63,247 nucleotides of DNA from CAYSDH01 sp964429805 (GCA_964429805.1 CAYSDH010000009.1:1-63247), one strand, 5' to 3'. Numbered from the stretch's first letter, positions 1 through 9,362 are shown. Translations and numbers: made by a program. Notes: generated from the sequence alone by a model not told the origin.

Positions 1-53
1 ATTTCGAAATTCTGAGATTAGGTGAGGGTGAAGTTGGGTGCTTCTGTTTGCCA

Positions 54-120
54 GGCCCTTCGACTGGCTCAGGGTCCTCCTTCCGGTAGGTGATTGAGCC
101 TGTCGAAAATTAGCGGGATG
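54..120. repeat. Dispersed hairpin element, copy A
   Basis: A 67-bp element with 13-nt inverted arms at 59-71 (TTCGACTGGCTCA) and 95-107 (TGAGCCTGTCGAA), one mismatch between the arms. A second full copy lies at 3103-3168 and a half copy at 42206-42230. No open reading frame is associated. The arms resemble the TTCGACAGGCTCA motif that I remember as common between genes in Bacteroidetes. The rest of 1-194 shows nothing else I can name. Confidence 0.75.
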
Positions 121-194
121 AGTTAACCATATTTAGTTTTCGAATCAACGGCTTGAATAATTGAATTTATTTATCTTCAGTAAAAACCATTTCT

Positions 195-3074
195 ATGAAA
201 CAGACTGCAATTTGTCTAGCCCTCATTTTTTTACTAACGAACAATTCTGCTCATGGCCAGCTATTTGGCTCACAAAACATAATCAACTTTACAATAGAAC
301 TTGCGGTGCCTTATGTGCATGCTGCAGACATTGACGGAGATGGGGACATGGATATAATTTCTGCTAATCACTCTGACAACACAATTGCTTGGCAGGAAAA
401 TCTAGGAGGGAGCTTTGGGCCTCAACAAATTATCTCTACTGAAACCTCGTGGGTTCAATCGGTTTACTCAACTGACCTCGATGGAGATGGAGATATGGAT
501 GTGCTCTCTGCTTCTTTTCATGACGACAAAATCGCTTGGTACGAAAACCTAGGGGGGAATTTTGGACCACAACAAATTATCTCAACACAAGCAGATGGAG
601 CTCAATCCGTCTACGCATCTGACCTTGATGGAGATGGGGATATAGATGTGCTTTCTGCTTCTTTTCAGGATGATAAAATTGCTTGGTATGAAAATTTTGG
701 AGGGAGTTTCGGAACCCAACAAATCATCTCTACGCAAACCCTAGGAGCCCAATCCGTCTATGCCGCAGACATAGATGGGGATGGAGATATGGATGTACTC
801 TCTGCTTCTAGCACAAACAATAAAGTCGCTTGGTATGAAAATCTTGGAGGGAGCTTTGGACCTCAACAAATTATCTCTACACAGGCAGATTGGACTCGAT
901 TTGTCTACGCTGCTGACTTAAATGGGGATGGAGATATGGATGTGCTTTCTTGTTCATCTGGCGATGATAAAATCGCATGGTACGAAAACCTTGGAGGCAG
1001 TTTCGGAATGGAGCAAATTATTTCCTTACAAGCAGATAATGCCCAATCCGCGAATGCCGCAGACCTGGATGGTGATGGTGACTTGGATGTCGTTTCCCTT
1101 TCTTGGATAGAGGGTGAAGTGATATGGTTTGAAAACCTTGGAGGGAGTTTCGGTGCCAAGCAGACCATCTCATCAGAAGCCTCTGGGGCTAATAACGTCT
1201 ATGTCGCTGACCTAGATGGTGATGGTGACTTGGATGTGCTTTCCGCCTCTAACATAGGTTATGATAGTAAAGTAGCATGGTATGAAAATCTTTCTGGCCA
1301 AGGGTGCACAGATGCCGCGGCATGTAATTACCAACCCGACATGTGGGTGGATAATGGTAGCTGCTGTTACTCGGATTGCGGCTGCACCGACCCAATTGCC
1401 GAAAACTATAATAGCCTGGCGACCTGTGATGACTCATCTTGTCAATATATCTTTGGTTGCTTAGATGAATATGCCGCTAACTATGACTCTCTAGCCACCG
1501 CAGATAATGACTCCTGCAATTACATTATCACTGGATTCGTGTATCATGATATTGATGAAGATGGTGATTTTAATGGCAGTGACTACGGCTTGCCTTTTCA
1601 AACTATTATTCTGGCACCTTCGGGTCTTACAGCCATAACCGATAGTGATGGAGCATATCAATTTACCGCCAACTATGGATACCACACTCTAGAAGTAGAT
1701 AGTAACCCACTGTTTCCTTTTACGACCAGCCTTTCTCCTATCTCAGTTGAGCTAGGTTTTGGCTCTGCCGCGCCTACCGTTAATTTTGGAATCTCAGAAG
1801 AACAACCGATCTATGAAATCTACATTAGTCTTTACGCTAACGGTGAAGGCTATCCTTGCGATGAATTGAGGAACCACAACATCTGCTTTCGAAACATGGG
1901 CAATGTGCCCGTTGATGGTGTAGTAGAATTAGAATACGACTCCTTATTTCAGGGTCACCAAGCCGTAACACCCATTGACTCAGTAGCAGGCAACTCTATG
2001 TGGATGAGTTTTGAGAATCTCTTACCAGGCCACATGTTCTGTTACGAAACCAAACTTCACACACCAGCAGTCGATTACATTGGTGAAATACTGACTAGTA
2101 CTTCTCGTATCTGGGGGTTTTATGACGGAGACACTGTCGCATATGGCGAGAAAACATTGCAACAGGAGGTCACCTGCGCCTATGACCCAAATGACAAACA
2201 GGTTTTCCCTATTGGCTACTCTGACATGCACTACATAGATAATGACACTGTACTGGAATACTTGGTGCGTTTTCAGAATACGGGGAATGCCCCAGCCACC
2301 AATGTGCGTATAAGAGACACTTTAGATGTCAATCTGGATTTATCGACTTTTGAGTTAGTGGCAAACAGTCATTCCGTATTTACCAGCATCAACCCAAATA
2401 CGCGAGAAGTCGATTTCTTCTTTGAAGACATTCAACTTCCAGACTCTGTAAATAACGAGCCAGAGAGTCATGGTCTGGTCTCGTTCAAAATACGACCAAC
2501 AGCCGATCTTCCACTTTTGACTGAGCTCAACAACACCGCTTCGATTTTCTTCGATAACAATCCCCCTATCGTGACCAACACGACATGGAGCACCATCTAT
2601 GATTGTTCGCTTTTTGAGGTCAGTTTTAATCAATACGGTGCCGACCTCATAGCCATTGAGGGTGACAACTATCAATGGTTTGTAGATGGCAATGCCATAG
2701 TTGGCGCAACCGAACAAGAGTACCTAGCTCAATCCAATGGTAACTATACCGTGCAAGTAGCGTCTGACTTTCCCTGCTCGGGAATGAGTGACGCTATCTT
2801 TGTAGTCATCAGTTCGGTCGATGACTTGAGCTCTTCGGCTATTAAACTTTTTCCCAATCCGGTGAGTGAGCAAGCGATAATCACATTCGCTCGGCTCGAA
2901 GGTCTCGCGACTTTGGAGATTTTAGACCTCACTGGCAAGCTTGTTCGCTCAGAGCATATTCACCTCAATCAAGGCCGATTCATGTTAAATCGTAATGGCT
3001 TGGCCTCAGGGCAGTACCTTTTACAAATCAGCAATGATAATCAGCGCACGCAGTTGAAGTTTCTGATTGAGTAG
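195..3074 (+). CDS. T9SS-sorted secreted protein with seven FG-GAP/VCBS-like repeats
   Basis: A 959-residue secreted protein. Residues 1-21 form a signal peptide. Residues about 40-365 hold seven repeats of 49 residues, each with a D-[IL]-[DN]-G-D-G-D-[MIL]-D calcium-binding loop and a W-[YFQ]-E-N segment, as in FG-GAP/VCBS beta-propellers. Next come three Cys-rich stretches of the CTD..A.NYN..A..D.GSC kind (about 370-450), a carboxypeptidase-regulatory-like domain (about 452-520), and a region with YDPNDK and RFQNTGNAPA motifs seen in many T9SS cargo proteins (about 650-810). The last 80 residues (LFPNPVSEQ ... GQYLLQ) are a type A T9SS sorting domain. A surface adhesin or binding role is plausible, but the ligand is unknown. 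The gene lies between two copies of the hairpin element. Confidence 0.9.
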   Translation: MKQTAICLALIFLLTNNSAHGQLFGSQNIINFTIELAVPYVHAADIDGDGDMDIISANHSDNTIAWQENLGGSFGPQQIISTETSWVQSVYSTDLDGDGDMDVLSASFHDDKIAWYENLGGNFGPQQIISTQADGAQSVYASDLDGDGDIDVLSASFQDDKIAWYENFGGSFGTQQIISTQTLGAQSVYAADIDGDGDMDVLSASSTNNKVAWYENLGGSFGPQQIISTQADWTRFVYAADLNGDGDMDVLSCSSGDDKIAWYENLGGSFGMEQIISLQADNAQSANAADLDGDGDLDVVSLSWIEGEVIWFENLGGSFGAKQTISSEASGANNVYVADLDGDGDLDVLSASNIGYDSKVAWYENLSGQGCTDAAACNYQPDMWVDNGSCCYSDCGCTDPIAENYNSLATCDDSSCQYIFGCLDEYAANYDSLATADNDSCNYIITGFVYHDIDEDGDFNGSDYGLPFQTIILAPSGLTAITDSDGAYQFTANYGYHTLEVDSNPLFPFTTSLSPISVELGFGSAAPTVNFGISEEQPIYEIYISLYANGEGYPCDELRNHNICFRNMGNVPVDGVVELEYDSLFQGHQAVTPIDSVAGNSMWMSFENLLPGHMFCYETKLHTPAVDYIGEILTSTSRIWGFYDGDTVAYGEKTLQQEVTCAYDPNDKQVFPIGYSDMHYIDNDTVLEYLVRFQNTGNAPATNVRIRDTLDVNLDLSTFELVANSHSVFTSINPNTREVDFFFEDIQLPDSVNNEPESHGLVSFKIRPTADLPLLTELNNTASIFFDNNPPIVTNTTWSTIYDCSLFEVSFNQYGADLIAIEGDNYQWFVDGNAIVGATEQEYLAQSNGNYTVQVASDFPCSGMSDAIFVVISSVDDLSSSAIKLFPNPVSEQAIITFARLEGLATLEILDLTGKLVRSEHIHLNQGRFMLNRNGLASGQYLLQISNDNQRTQLKFLIE
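327..1300 (+). repeat. Seven 147-bp tandem coding repeats
   Basis: The GAC codon opening each calcium-loop motif falls at 327, 474, 621, 768, 915, 1062 and 1209, which is exactly 147 bp (49 codons) each time. The units are also very similar at DNA level, for example the GAGATATGGATGTGCT and AAAATCGCTTGGTA stretches. They encode the FG-GAP-like repeats of the 959-residue protein. Such regularity suggests recent expansion or homogenisation by unequal exchange. Confidence 0.9.
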
Positions 3075-3102
3075 TACTTGACCGATTCAACAAACATCAA
3101 CA

Positions 3103-3168
3103 GGTCCTTCGACTGGCTCAGAGTCCTGCTTCAGGCACATGATTGAGCCTGTCGAAATTACCGGGATG
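3103..3168. repeat. Dispersed hairpin element, copy B
   Basis: A near-identical copy of the element at 54-120, in the same orientation. The arms are TTCGACTGGCTCA at 3108-3120 and TGAGCCTGTCGAA at 3144-3156, followed by the shared tail ATTACCGGGATG. It sits 28 bp after the stop codon of the seven-repeat protein gene and could act as a transcript 3' hairpin, although no T tract follows. Confidence 0.75.
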
Positions 3169-3223
3169 CTGCACTCCTTTGCCACTTGATTAAGCCCTAT
3201 ATTCATTTTCTCAACCAATACGC

Positions 3224-4102
3224 ATGACTAAGGATAATCAAAAACAAATCGGAAGCGCGAACCTAAAATCGTTAGGGTCTTTCAAAAATATCTGCTTCAT
3301 ATTTTTCTTGCTTGCCTGCACAAGCGTCTCTTCACAAGTAAGTATCTATAACGGGAAGTGGAACTCTTCTTACCCAAGTGCAACAGGTTGGACCGATTTG
3401 GGGCAAACCGAACTCAACGGACAAGTCATTGAGGCAATGATCAACTTGCCCACCACTAACCCTGAAACAATTGGCTATTTTAAAACTGGCATTGCCAACA
3501 TAGGTGCTGACTCATTAGAGCTTGCCTTGCGCAGAATCGAGTTAAATGCCGTAGATGAGACCTTCTCGCGAACCCACTGGGTAGTTCATCTGATTGAGGG
3601 ACACTTTGCCGGAGAAGAACCAGAGTGGATTGTTAACATTACTGGTTCTATACTCCATTACTCGCTTCCTCCAGGAGATAGTCTCAGCCATGCTTTAAGT
3701 TTCGAGTTTGACCCAGGTGAGGCGGTCGGTTGTTCTTCATATCGTTTTGAGGTGATTAATTATAGTGACTATTCTGAGGTCTTTGCTTCTTTTGACATTA
3801 CTTGGGATCACTCCTACGGAGCAAACGCATGTGTGAGTGCCACAGATGAATATGAGCGAGCCGACACTCGTGTCTATCCAAATCCGAGTCAGGGCTTAGT
3901 TCATGTTAAGGTCGCGCCTGAGTATGGTTCTTACGACTGCTATCTCTATAATGTGATGGGGAGTCCAGTCACACTTTGGCAAAACAACACTCACATTTCC
4001 TCTACCGATCTTACTGATGTAGCCCCTGGAATTTACTCACTGACCATCACATCAACAGATAGAAAATGGTCCAATACCCAGAGGTTAGTTATAGGTGAGT
4101 GA
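3224..4102 (+). CDS. T9SS-sorted secreted protein, function unknown
   Basis: A 292-residue protein with a late signal segment (hydrophobic residues about 22-36 after a charged n-region of about 20 residues, cleavage likely near SVSSQ). The middle (about 40-210) is a beta-rich region of no family I recognise, with one Cys pair. The final 75 residues start with RVYPNPSQG and end with GIYSLTITST and RLVIGE, which is a type A T9SS sorting domain. It follows the seven-repeat protein in the same direction after 149 bp that hold hairpin copy B. The long n-region may mean the true start is an internal codon. Confidence 0.75.
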   Translation: MTKDNQKQIGSANLKSLGSFKNICFIFFLLACTSVSSQVSIYNGKWNSSYPSATGWTDLGQTELNGQVIEAMINLPTTNPETIGYFKTGIANIGADSLELALRRIELNAVDETFSRTHWVVHLIEGHFAGEEPEWIVNITGSILHYSLPPGDSLSHALSFEFDPGEAVGCSSYRFEVINYSDYSEVFASFDITWDHSYGANACVSATDEYERADTRVYPNPSQGLVHVKVAPEYGSYDCYLYNVMGSPVTLWQNNTHISSTDLTDVAPGIYSLTITSTDRKWSNTQRLVIGE

Positions 4103-4117
4103 GGGTGCTGTGGTTAA

Positions 4118-5620
4118 TCAATTTCTCACTAATTTTCGTCTGATAAGAAGCCCTTCAACATCGAGGTCAAGTAGGTATATTCCTGGAGGGTAAAAACTTA
4201 AGTCAATTTCAATAAATCCAGATTTAGATTTCCCTCCATATTCTAATGTGCTTCCTTGTGCATTTCTCAACACCCAAGACTGCAAGACTTTACCAAGTTC
4301 TACTCTGCACTTATCATGCGTTGGATTCGGGAAAATTCCCACTTGAATTTTTTCTAGTTCATTAACCTCAGTGACGACTTCACCGTTTTCATTCAGAAAA
4401 TAAATGACGGTTGTTTTAGTATTCAATGCAGATGGTATTTCATCACGCGAGCCAATCACCGTTATCGCTCCATCATCCAATTCCACTATTTTTTGAAACG
4501 TGTACTCTTTGTCACCTTCTCCAAATACTGTTTGCCAAAGCAACTCCCCTTGGTCATCACATTTCACCACCTTAAAGTGCTTTGCTTCATCAGCCATATT
4601 TGGGCGAATGTGATATCCCAACAGAAATCCCTCATCCTGAGCTTGGCATAGAGTGCGGTTATTGGAACCTATAATTGTCGAGTCTGGATTTGGAAACCAA
4701 AACTCATTGATATACGTGCCGTCATAATTAGCTTGAGTGACATAGGGACAAATGTTATTCCAGTAGGTCTTGTCTGTATCATAACTCAATGAATAAAAAC
4801 CCTCTCCTGTATCAACCATGCCGGAAGTCAGCCAACTCCCCAGATAAGGCACATCCCATGTCAGTTCTTGATACGCTATAGTCGAATCGTGGTCGAGATC
4901 AAAAGTAAAGCGTTGAATATCCGAGCGCGATGTACGAAGCAGATAGTTGCTGTTGTCTGCGTCAACTGCGATAGGGTAATGCTGATCTAGATTGCTCAAG
5001 CCATCGAAGTCGCTGCGCGCTTCACCCAAATCAACCACATTCCATGCTTCGTCAAAAGATATTAGACGACTGAATGAAATCAATAAACTCCATGAGCTAA
5101 TATATTTCCCTTCATCCTCATCAAAGCGCACATCTCTAAGTTTATGGGCTACACTGCTCAGCGGAGTCAAGCTCGAGGCCAGGGGTCCCATATCCAAGTT
5201 TATCTCTTGTGTATAGAGGTAGGTGGTGTCCAAGCCAAGGTCTATCACGTTGGTGTCTGGTTGCTCTCCAACTTTGACAAGACTACTCAACAGAATTATA
5301 CTTCCAGAATTATCTCTTATAAAAAGACTTGAACTTGACGTCCAATTCCCTTGTGGAAGGGATGAAGACGAAATACTCCATTCAGCCAATAAATTTCCAA
5401 CAAGATCAAACTTGTTTACACTTATAGACCAATCAACGAATGGTGGTGATTGGTTAAGTTGACACAACTCACTGACTAACACACCTTCATCAATGGCTAT
5501 GGCATCTTGATAGGAACAAGTGCCTAATCCCTCTATAATTGTCTGAGAACTAATGAGTGTTGGAAAGGACATCACCAGAATTAGCACCAAAGCATAAACA
5601 GTCGGCTTTTTGATTTTCAT
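4118..5620 (-). CDS. T9SS-sorted secreted protein, likely beta-propeller
   Basis: A 500-residue protein with a signal peptide (residues 1-25, ending ISSQ). The body has repeated short strand patterns such as DDQGELLWQTVFGEGD and IVELDDGAITVIGSRD, which resemble the blades of secreted beta-propellers in Bacteroidetes. The end (VGIFPNPTHDKCRVEL ... PPGIYLLDLDVEG ... RRKLVRN) is a type A T9SS sorting domain. It is convergent with the 292-residue protein gene, only 15 bp between stops. No enzymatic motif was seen and the binding partner is unknown. Confidence 0.8.
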   Translation of the reverse strand: MKIKKPTVYALVLILVMSFPTLISSQTIIEGLGTCSYQDAIAIDEGVLVSELCQLNQSPPFVDWSISVNKFDLVGNLLAEWSISSSSLPQGNWTSSSSLFIRDNSGSIILLSSLVKVGEQPDTNVIDLGLDTTYLYTQEINLDMGPLASSLTPLSSVAHKLRDVRFDEDEGKYISSWSLLISFSRLISFDEAWNVVDLGEARSDFDGLSNLDQHYPIAVDADNSNYLLRTSRSDIQRFTFDLDHDSTIAYQELTWDVPYLGSWLTSGMVDTGEGFYSLSYDTDKTYWNNICPYVTQANYDGTYINEFWFPNPDSTIIGSNNRTLCQAQDEGFLLGYHIRPNMADEAKHFKVVKCDDQGELLWQTVFGEGDKEYTFQKIVELDDGAITVIGSRDEIPSALNTKTTVIYFLNENGEVVTEVNELEKIQVGIFPNPTHDKCRVELGKVLQSWVLRNAQGSTLEYGGKSKSGFIEIDLSFYPPGIYLLDLDVEGLLIRRKLVRN

Positions 5621-5774
5621 GGTTAAGATGACAAGGTTTCTTGGTTATTGCAGAGAGGGCTTGGACACAAGATAAAGCCTTACTGATGTTGTAATTGGCA
5701 TATACCAAGATACACAATTCCCATTTACCTTAAATAATTTCATTTGACTATCAAACTTCACTTCCTTTGCACCC

Positions 5775-7316
5775 ATGGCAAATGAAGATCAGTTTAAAAA
5801 AGTAATCTCCCACGCAAAGGAGTATGGATTTGTGTTCCCATCAAGTGAGATCTATGACGGTCTCGGTGCAACCTATGACTATGGTCAAAATGGGGCTGAA
5901 CTCAAGAACAACATCAAAGCCTACTGGTGGAATTCCATGGTCAAGAATCACGAAAACATCGTGGGTCTTGATGCGGCCATCTTCATGCACCCGACTACCT
6001 GGAAAGCAAGTGGACACGTGGATGCCTTTAATGATCCGCTCATTGACAACAAGGACTCTAAGAAACGCTACCGTGCCGATGTGCTTATAGAAGATCACAT
6101 GGCCAAGTATGAGGCCAAAATCAAAAAAGAAGTCACCAAGGCCCAAAAGAAATTTGGGGATGACTTTGACAAAGAGCAGTTTCTCGCCACTAATCCAAAT
6201 GTGAAGCGCAACCGAGACAAGATTGACGGCATCAAGACTCAATTTAAAGCGGCCATGGAGGCCGATGATTTGGCTGCGGTCAAGTCGCTCATCGAGGCGC
6301 TTGAGATAGCCTGCCCAGTGTCTGGTTCAAAAAACTGGACAGACGTCAGACAGTTTAACTTGATGTTTGGCACCGAACTCGGTTCGGTGGCTGGTGATGC
6401 AAACACCATTTATCTGCGACCTGAAACTGCTCAAGGAATTTTTGTCAACTACCTCAACGTGCAGAAAACGGGGCGAATGAAGCTTCCCTTTGGAATAGCC
6501 CAAATCGGAAAGGCGTTTAGAAACGAGATTGTAGCTCGTCAATTCATCTTTAGAATGCGCGAGTTTGAGCAGATGGAGATGCAGTACTTCGTGAAGCCAG
6601 GCACTGAGTTAGAGTGGTATGAAAAGTGGAAAGAGACAAGACTGAAGTGGCACAAGGCGCTCGGACTTGGTGAGGACAGGTACCGTTTTCATGACCACAT
6701 CAAGATGGCGCATTATGCCAATGCCGCAGCCGACATTGAGTTTGAATTTCCATTTGGATTTAAAGAACTGGAAGGTATACACTCACGTACCGACTTTGAC
6801 TTAAAGATGCATGAAAAGCACTCTGGAAAGAAGCTACAATACTTCGACTCAGAGACGAACGAAAGCTACGTGCCTTTTGTAGTAGAGACTTCAATAGGAC
6901 TTGACAGAATGTTTCTCGCAGTGCTGTCGGCAAGTCTCAAAGATGAGGACTTGGGTGACGGAAAATCACGTGTGGTATTGTCACTCCCTCATGCCATTGC
7001 ACCTGTGAAGGCAGCTATATTTCCGTTACTAAAGAAAGACGGTCTACCTGAAAAGGCAAGAGAAATACTTGACCTCTTGAAGTACGATTACAATTGTCAG
7101 TATGACGAGAAAGACACCGTAGGTAAGCGTTACCGCAGACATGATGCCATCGGAACTCCATTCTGCATTACCGTAGACCACGAAAGCTTGGAAGACAACA
7201 CCGTAACAATCCGCGACCGTGACACCATGGAGCAAGAGCGTGTGTCAATCGACCAACTGCACTCCATCATTGGCAAGAGAGTAAGTATGAGGGCGCTGAT
7301 GGCTGGTCAAGCCTAA
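5775..7316 (+). CDS. glyS: Glycine--tRNA ligase (dimeric class II type)
   Basis: Charges tRNA-Gly with glycine in the cytoplasm. At 513 residues it is the single-chain, bacterial/eukaryotic-like dimeric type, not the split alpha/beta enzyme. It starts with the expected VFPSSEIYDGLGATYDYG region, has class II motif 2 (FRNEIVARQFIFRMREFEQME, about residues 252-272) and motif 3 (VVETSIGLDRMFLAVL), then a C-terminal anticodon-binding domain with AIAPVKAAIFPLLK. The start ATG at 5775 is the first in-frame one and fits the family N-terminus. A promoter-like TTTG ... TTCCTTTG pair lies at 5743-5769, but it is imperfect (TT instead of TA and a 15-bp spacer). The gene stands alone between oppositely oriented genes. 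Confidence 0.97.
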   Translation: MANEDQFKKVISHAKEYGFVFPSSEIYDGLGATYDYGQNGAELKNNIKAYWWNSMVKNHENIVGLDAAIFMHPTTWKASGHVDAFNDPLIDNKDSKKRYRADVLIEDHMAKYEAKIKKEVTKAQKKFGDDFDKEQFLATNPNVKRNRDKIDGIKTQFKAAMEADDLAAVKSLIEALEIACPVSGSKNWTDVRQFNLMFGTELGSVAGDANTIYLRPETAQGIFVNYLNVQKTGRMKLPFGIAQIGKAFRNEIVARQFIFRMREFEQMEMQYFVKPGTELEWYEKWKETRLKWHKALGLGEDRYRFHDHIKMAHYANAAADIEFEFPFGFKELEGIHSRTDFDLKMHEKHSGKKLQYFDSETNESYVPFVVETSIGLDRMFLAVLSASLKDEDLGDGKSRVVLSLPHAIAPVKAAIFPLLKKDGLPEKAREILDLLKYDYNCQYDEKDTVGKRYRRHDAIGTPFCITVDHESLEDNTVTIRDRDTMEQERVSIDQLHSIIGKRVSMRALMAGQA

Positions 7317-7348
7317 GAGGCTTCATCATTTACCAGAGGGCTAAGCCT

Positions 7349-8085
7349 CTAAAATAGGGTGTACCCAAAAATGAGGGAAGAGGTGGTATAAGTCGAAAAC
7401 CAATTGAGTTTTCCGTCTCTCACAAATTCATTCACGAGCAAATCTCGTCCAAACTGATGCTGCAATTGTATGCTGTATTTGTTTTTGTGCTTATACCCTA
7501 CGCCTGCAGCAAAGCTCTCAGAAGACACCAATTTTAACCTTTTAAAGCCTGTGATGGAGTTTCCAAACTCCAGTGTTGACGCTATGGGCGAATCAAAGAC
7601 TACTGACACATCGGCAAATAGTTTGGAATTATTATCGAGTAGAAAATAGTGTCTCAAAGTAAGCGGAAGCTCGATAGAGCTATAGTCAACCTCTGAGACG
7701 AGCTGGCCTCCGATGACTACACTGACGCCTTCGATGGTTTTTTGACCAGTAAATTTTTGGTAGGTCGGCTCGAAGGCAAAGGCCCATTTGTTTTTCTGAA
7801 TTGGCAAGATTTACTCGAGCGGTCTACGTTGACATTGGCCCGAATATATTTTGACTTACCATCTACTCCAAACTCCTTGACCAACTTCATTGTTGCCGTT
7901 TTTACTGGCTCGTCAGTTGAGAGTTTATATTCAAATTGAGTCGGGTTGTTTACCCAATCAAAGGCTTTGATTTGACAGTTTACGCGTTGATTATTCTCGT
8001 CTATAAAATAGCCTTGGTCAAACACATTTTGAGAGAAGCTCTGCACTGCGCACAGAGCAAACAGGAATAAAAGATGGTTTCTCAT
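7349..8085 (-). pseudogene. Outer-membrane barrel-like protein broken by an internal deletion
   Basis: Two out-of-frame pieces read as the two ends of one family. The first (from ATG at 8085) has a signal peptide (to SFSQ) and the N-terminal domain GYFIDENNQRVNCQIK ... EFGVDGKSKYIRANVNVDRSS. The second (frame opening at 7807, only a TTG available) continues LPIQKNKWAFAFEPTYQ ... DYSSIELPLTLRHYFL ... LIFGYTLF, a C-terminal barrel. From memory, intact Bacteroidetes members are about 400-430 residues, and DRSS is followed by about 200 residues before the (I)LPFNKNKWAF segment. Here the two motifs are joined within a few codons, and the first frame runs on into nonsense. The simplest reading is a clean deletion of roughly 600 bp that also shifted the frame. 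An assembly collapse is the alternative. Confidence 0.75.
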
Positions 8086-8115
8086 TTGAATTTCGGAATT
8101 GGTTTTGGGCGTTGG

Positions 8116-8568
8116 TTAAATTTCTATCTCTACTAATTCGATGTTATCAGGCCTGGAATAATTCTCTCCTTCATAGATGACGTCTACATACTTATATCGC
8201 CAACCTCCACAATCCCCAGACTCAGTGCTTTCATAACTAATAGTAAAGTAGTCCGTGTCACTGGAGCTAAATTTTATGACATAGTCAGTATTGATTTGCT
8301 GGTCAAAATTGCCTGAATTCCGCTCAAAGAAGAATCGCACTGAACTCTGTTCCTCACCCGTTTCGAAACTCACGCTGTCACCATCAGCGTAACTGAGTTC
8401 TAGTTCATTGATGTCATACTGATTGTCAAACACATTAACGCCAGTAGAGTCAAGAAAAACCAACTCGATGCTGATCAAACCTATAGCGGGTTCTACATAC
8501 CTGCACTTTTCACACGCAGTCAGCGCCAACAAAAACACAACACAAATTATCAGGGCAATTTTCCTCAT
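8116..8568 (-). CDS. Putative lipoprotein, function unknown
   Basis: A 150-residue protein with a lipoprotein signal: hydrophobic residues 5-17, then the lipobox LTAC with Cys19 as the lipidation site. The mature part is beta-rich and acidic, with EKC next to the lipobox and a later CGGWRYKYVDV segment. I do not recognise the family. It ends 30 bp before the start of the broken barrel gene and begins 2 bp after the stop of the T9SS protein at 8571-9362, so the genes are probably transcribed together on the minus strand. Confidence 0.7.
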   Translation of the reverse strand: MRKIALIICVVFLLALTACEKCRYVEPAIGLISIELVFLDSTGVNVFDNQYDINELELSYADGDSVSFETGEEQSSVRFFFERNSGNFDQQINTDYVIKFSSSDTDYFTISYESTESGDCGGWRYKYVDVIYEGENYSRPDNIELVEIEI

Positions 8569-8570
8569 AT

Positions 8571-9362
8571 CTACTCTGTCACAATGAGTCTACCCTGAGC
8601 CACAGGCACATCTCCAGCTGTCAAAACCACGACATACATGCCCGCACTTAATCCGCTTACATCCACTTGACCTGTGTGTACTTGTGCCAATACTACGGTG
8701 CCTGAGAGGTCATATACGTCTATCTGATCAGCAGCTACATCTGCCTGCACACGGACAAATCCAGCACTTGGATTTGGAAAAATACCGATCTCTATATTGG
8801 CCTCCTCCACATGATCTACTGTGCCAAATGACATATCGTCTACCGAAATCCATGCGTCACCAGGAGCAAAATCTCCTACAAACGTTCCTACCCTAATTTC
8901 TGCATGAGTGATGATGGGCTCTATCTGATCGAGTGCAATAGACATCGGCATCCATGAGGCTGTGGTGTCTGTCGGAAACCAGCTCTCACCGTACACGTAG
9001 TTTGGTCCATTAAAAAACAAGATCTCTACACTCACACTTGCGGTAACGGTGCGCCAAAACTTGACCTGAAAATCGAGACTTGCAGGTATATAGTCTATGT
9101 CAACCGTAGCCATGGCCATGCCCTCAGAAGACAAGGTATTAATGGTCGGTCTTACCTGCATGGCCAACACTCCGCTATAGGCCGCAGAATCTTGAAACAC
9201 ATCTTGCTGCACTTGGCTATTATTGGTCTCCCACAAGCTGGGGGAATACAACCAGCCATTAAATTCCCAAGACTCAAAATCAGCATTAGGTATGGTCTGA
9301 GAGTATGCCGTACACAGGCTAAAACAACAAACGAAAAGAAGAATGAATCTCATGTGCCTCAT
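8571..9362 (-). CDS. T9SS-sorted secreted protein with a carbohydrate-binding-like domain
   Basis: A 263-residue protein. A signal peptide (to AYSQ) is followed by NADFESWEFNGW, which is the typical opening of jelly-roll, carbohydrate-binding-like domains in T9SS cargo, and a later WISVDDMSFG strand that usually closes such domains. The last 75 residues (GIFPNPSAGFVRV ... GMYVVVLTAG ... GRLIVTE) are a type A sorting domain. Two in-frame ATG starts exist (9362 and 9353), and both leave a working signal peptide. It lies between two lipoprotein genes on the same strand with gaps of 2 and 6 bp, so all three probably form one transcript. Confidence 0.8.
   Translation of the reverse strand: MRHMRFILLFVCCFSLCTAYSQTIPNADFESWEFNGWLYSPSLWETNNSQVQQDVFQDSAAYSGVLAMQVRPTINTLSSEGMAMATVDIDYIPASLDFQVKFWRTVTASVSVEILFFNGPNYVYGESWFPTDTTASWMPMSIALDQIEPIITHAEIRVGTFVGDFAPGDAWISVDDMSFGTVDHVEEANIEIGIFPNPSAGFVRVQADVAADQIDVYDLSGTVVLAQVHTGQVDVSGLSAGMYVVVLTAGDVPVAQGRLIVTE

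Noticed and set aside
327..1300. Regular repeats suggesting a CRISPR array
   Set aside because: The 147-bp units are one continuous coding frame for FG-GAP-like repeats, without spacer/repeat alternation and without cas genes.
5743..5769. A glyS promoter TTTG ... TTCCTTTG
   Set aside because: The -7 box lacks the TA and the 15-bp spacer is outside 17-23, so it is mentioned only under glyS.
7316..7350. A hairpin AGAGGCTT ... AAGCCTCT as glyS terminator
   Set aside because: The loop is long (19 nt) and no T run follows on the glyS strand; too weak to call.
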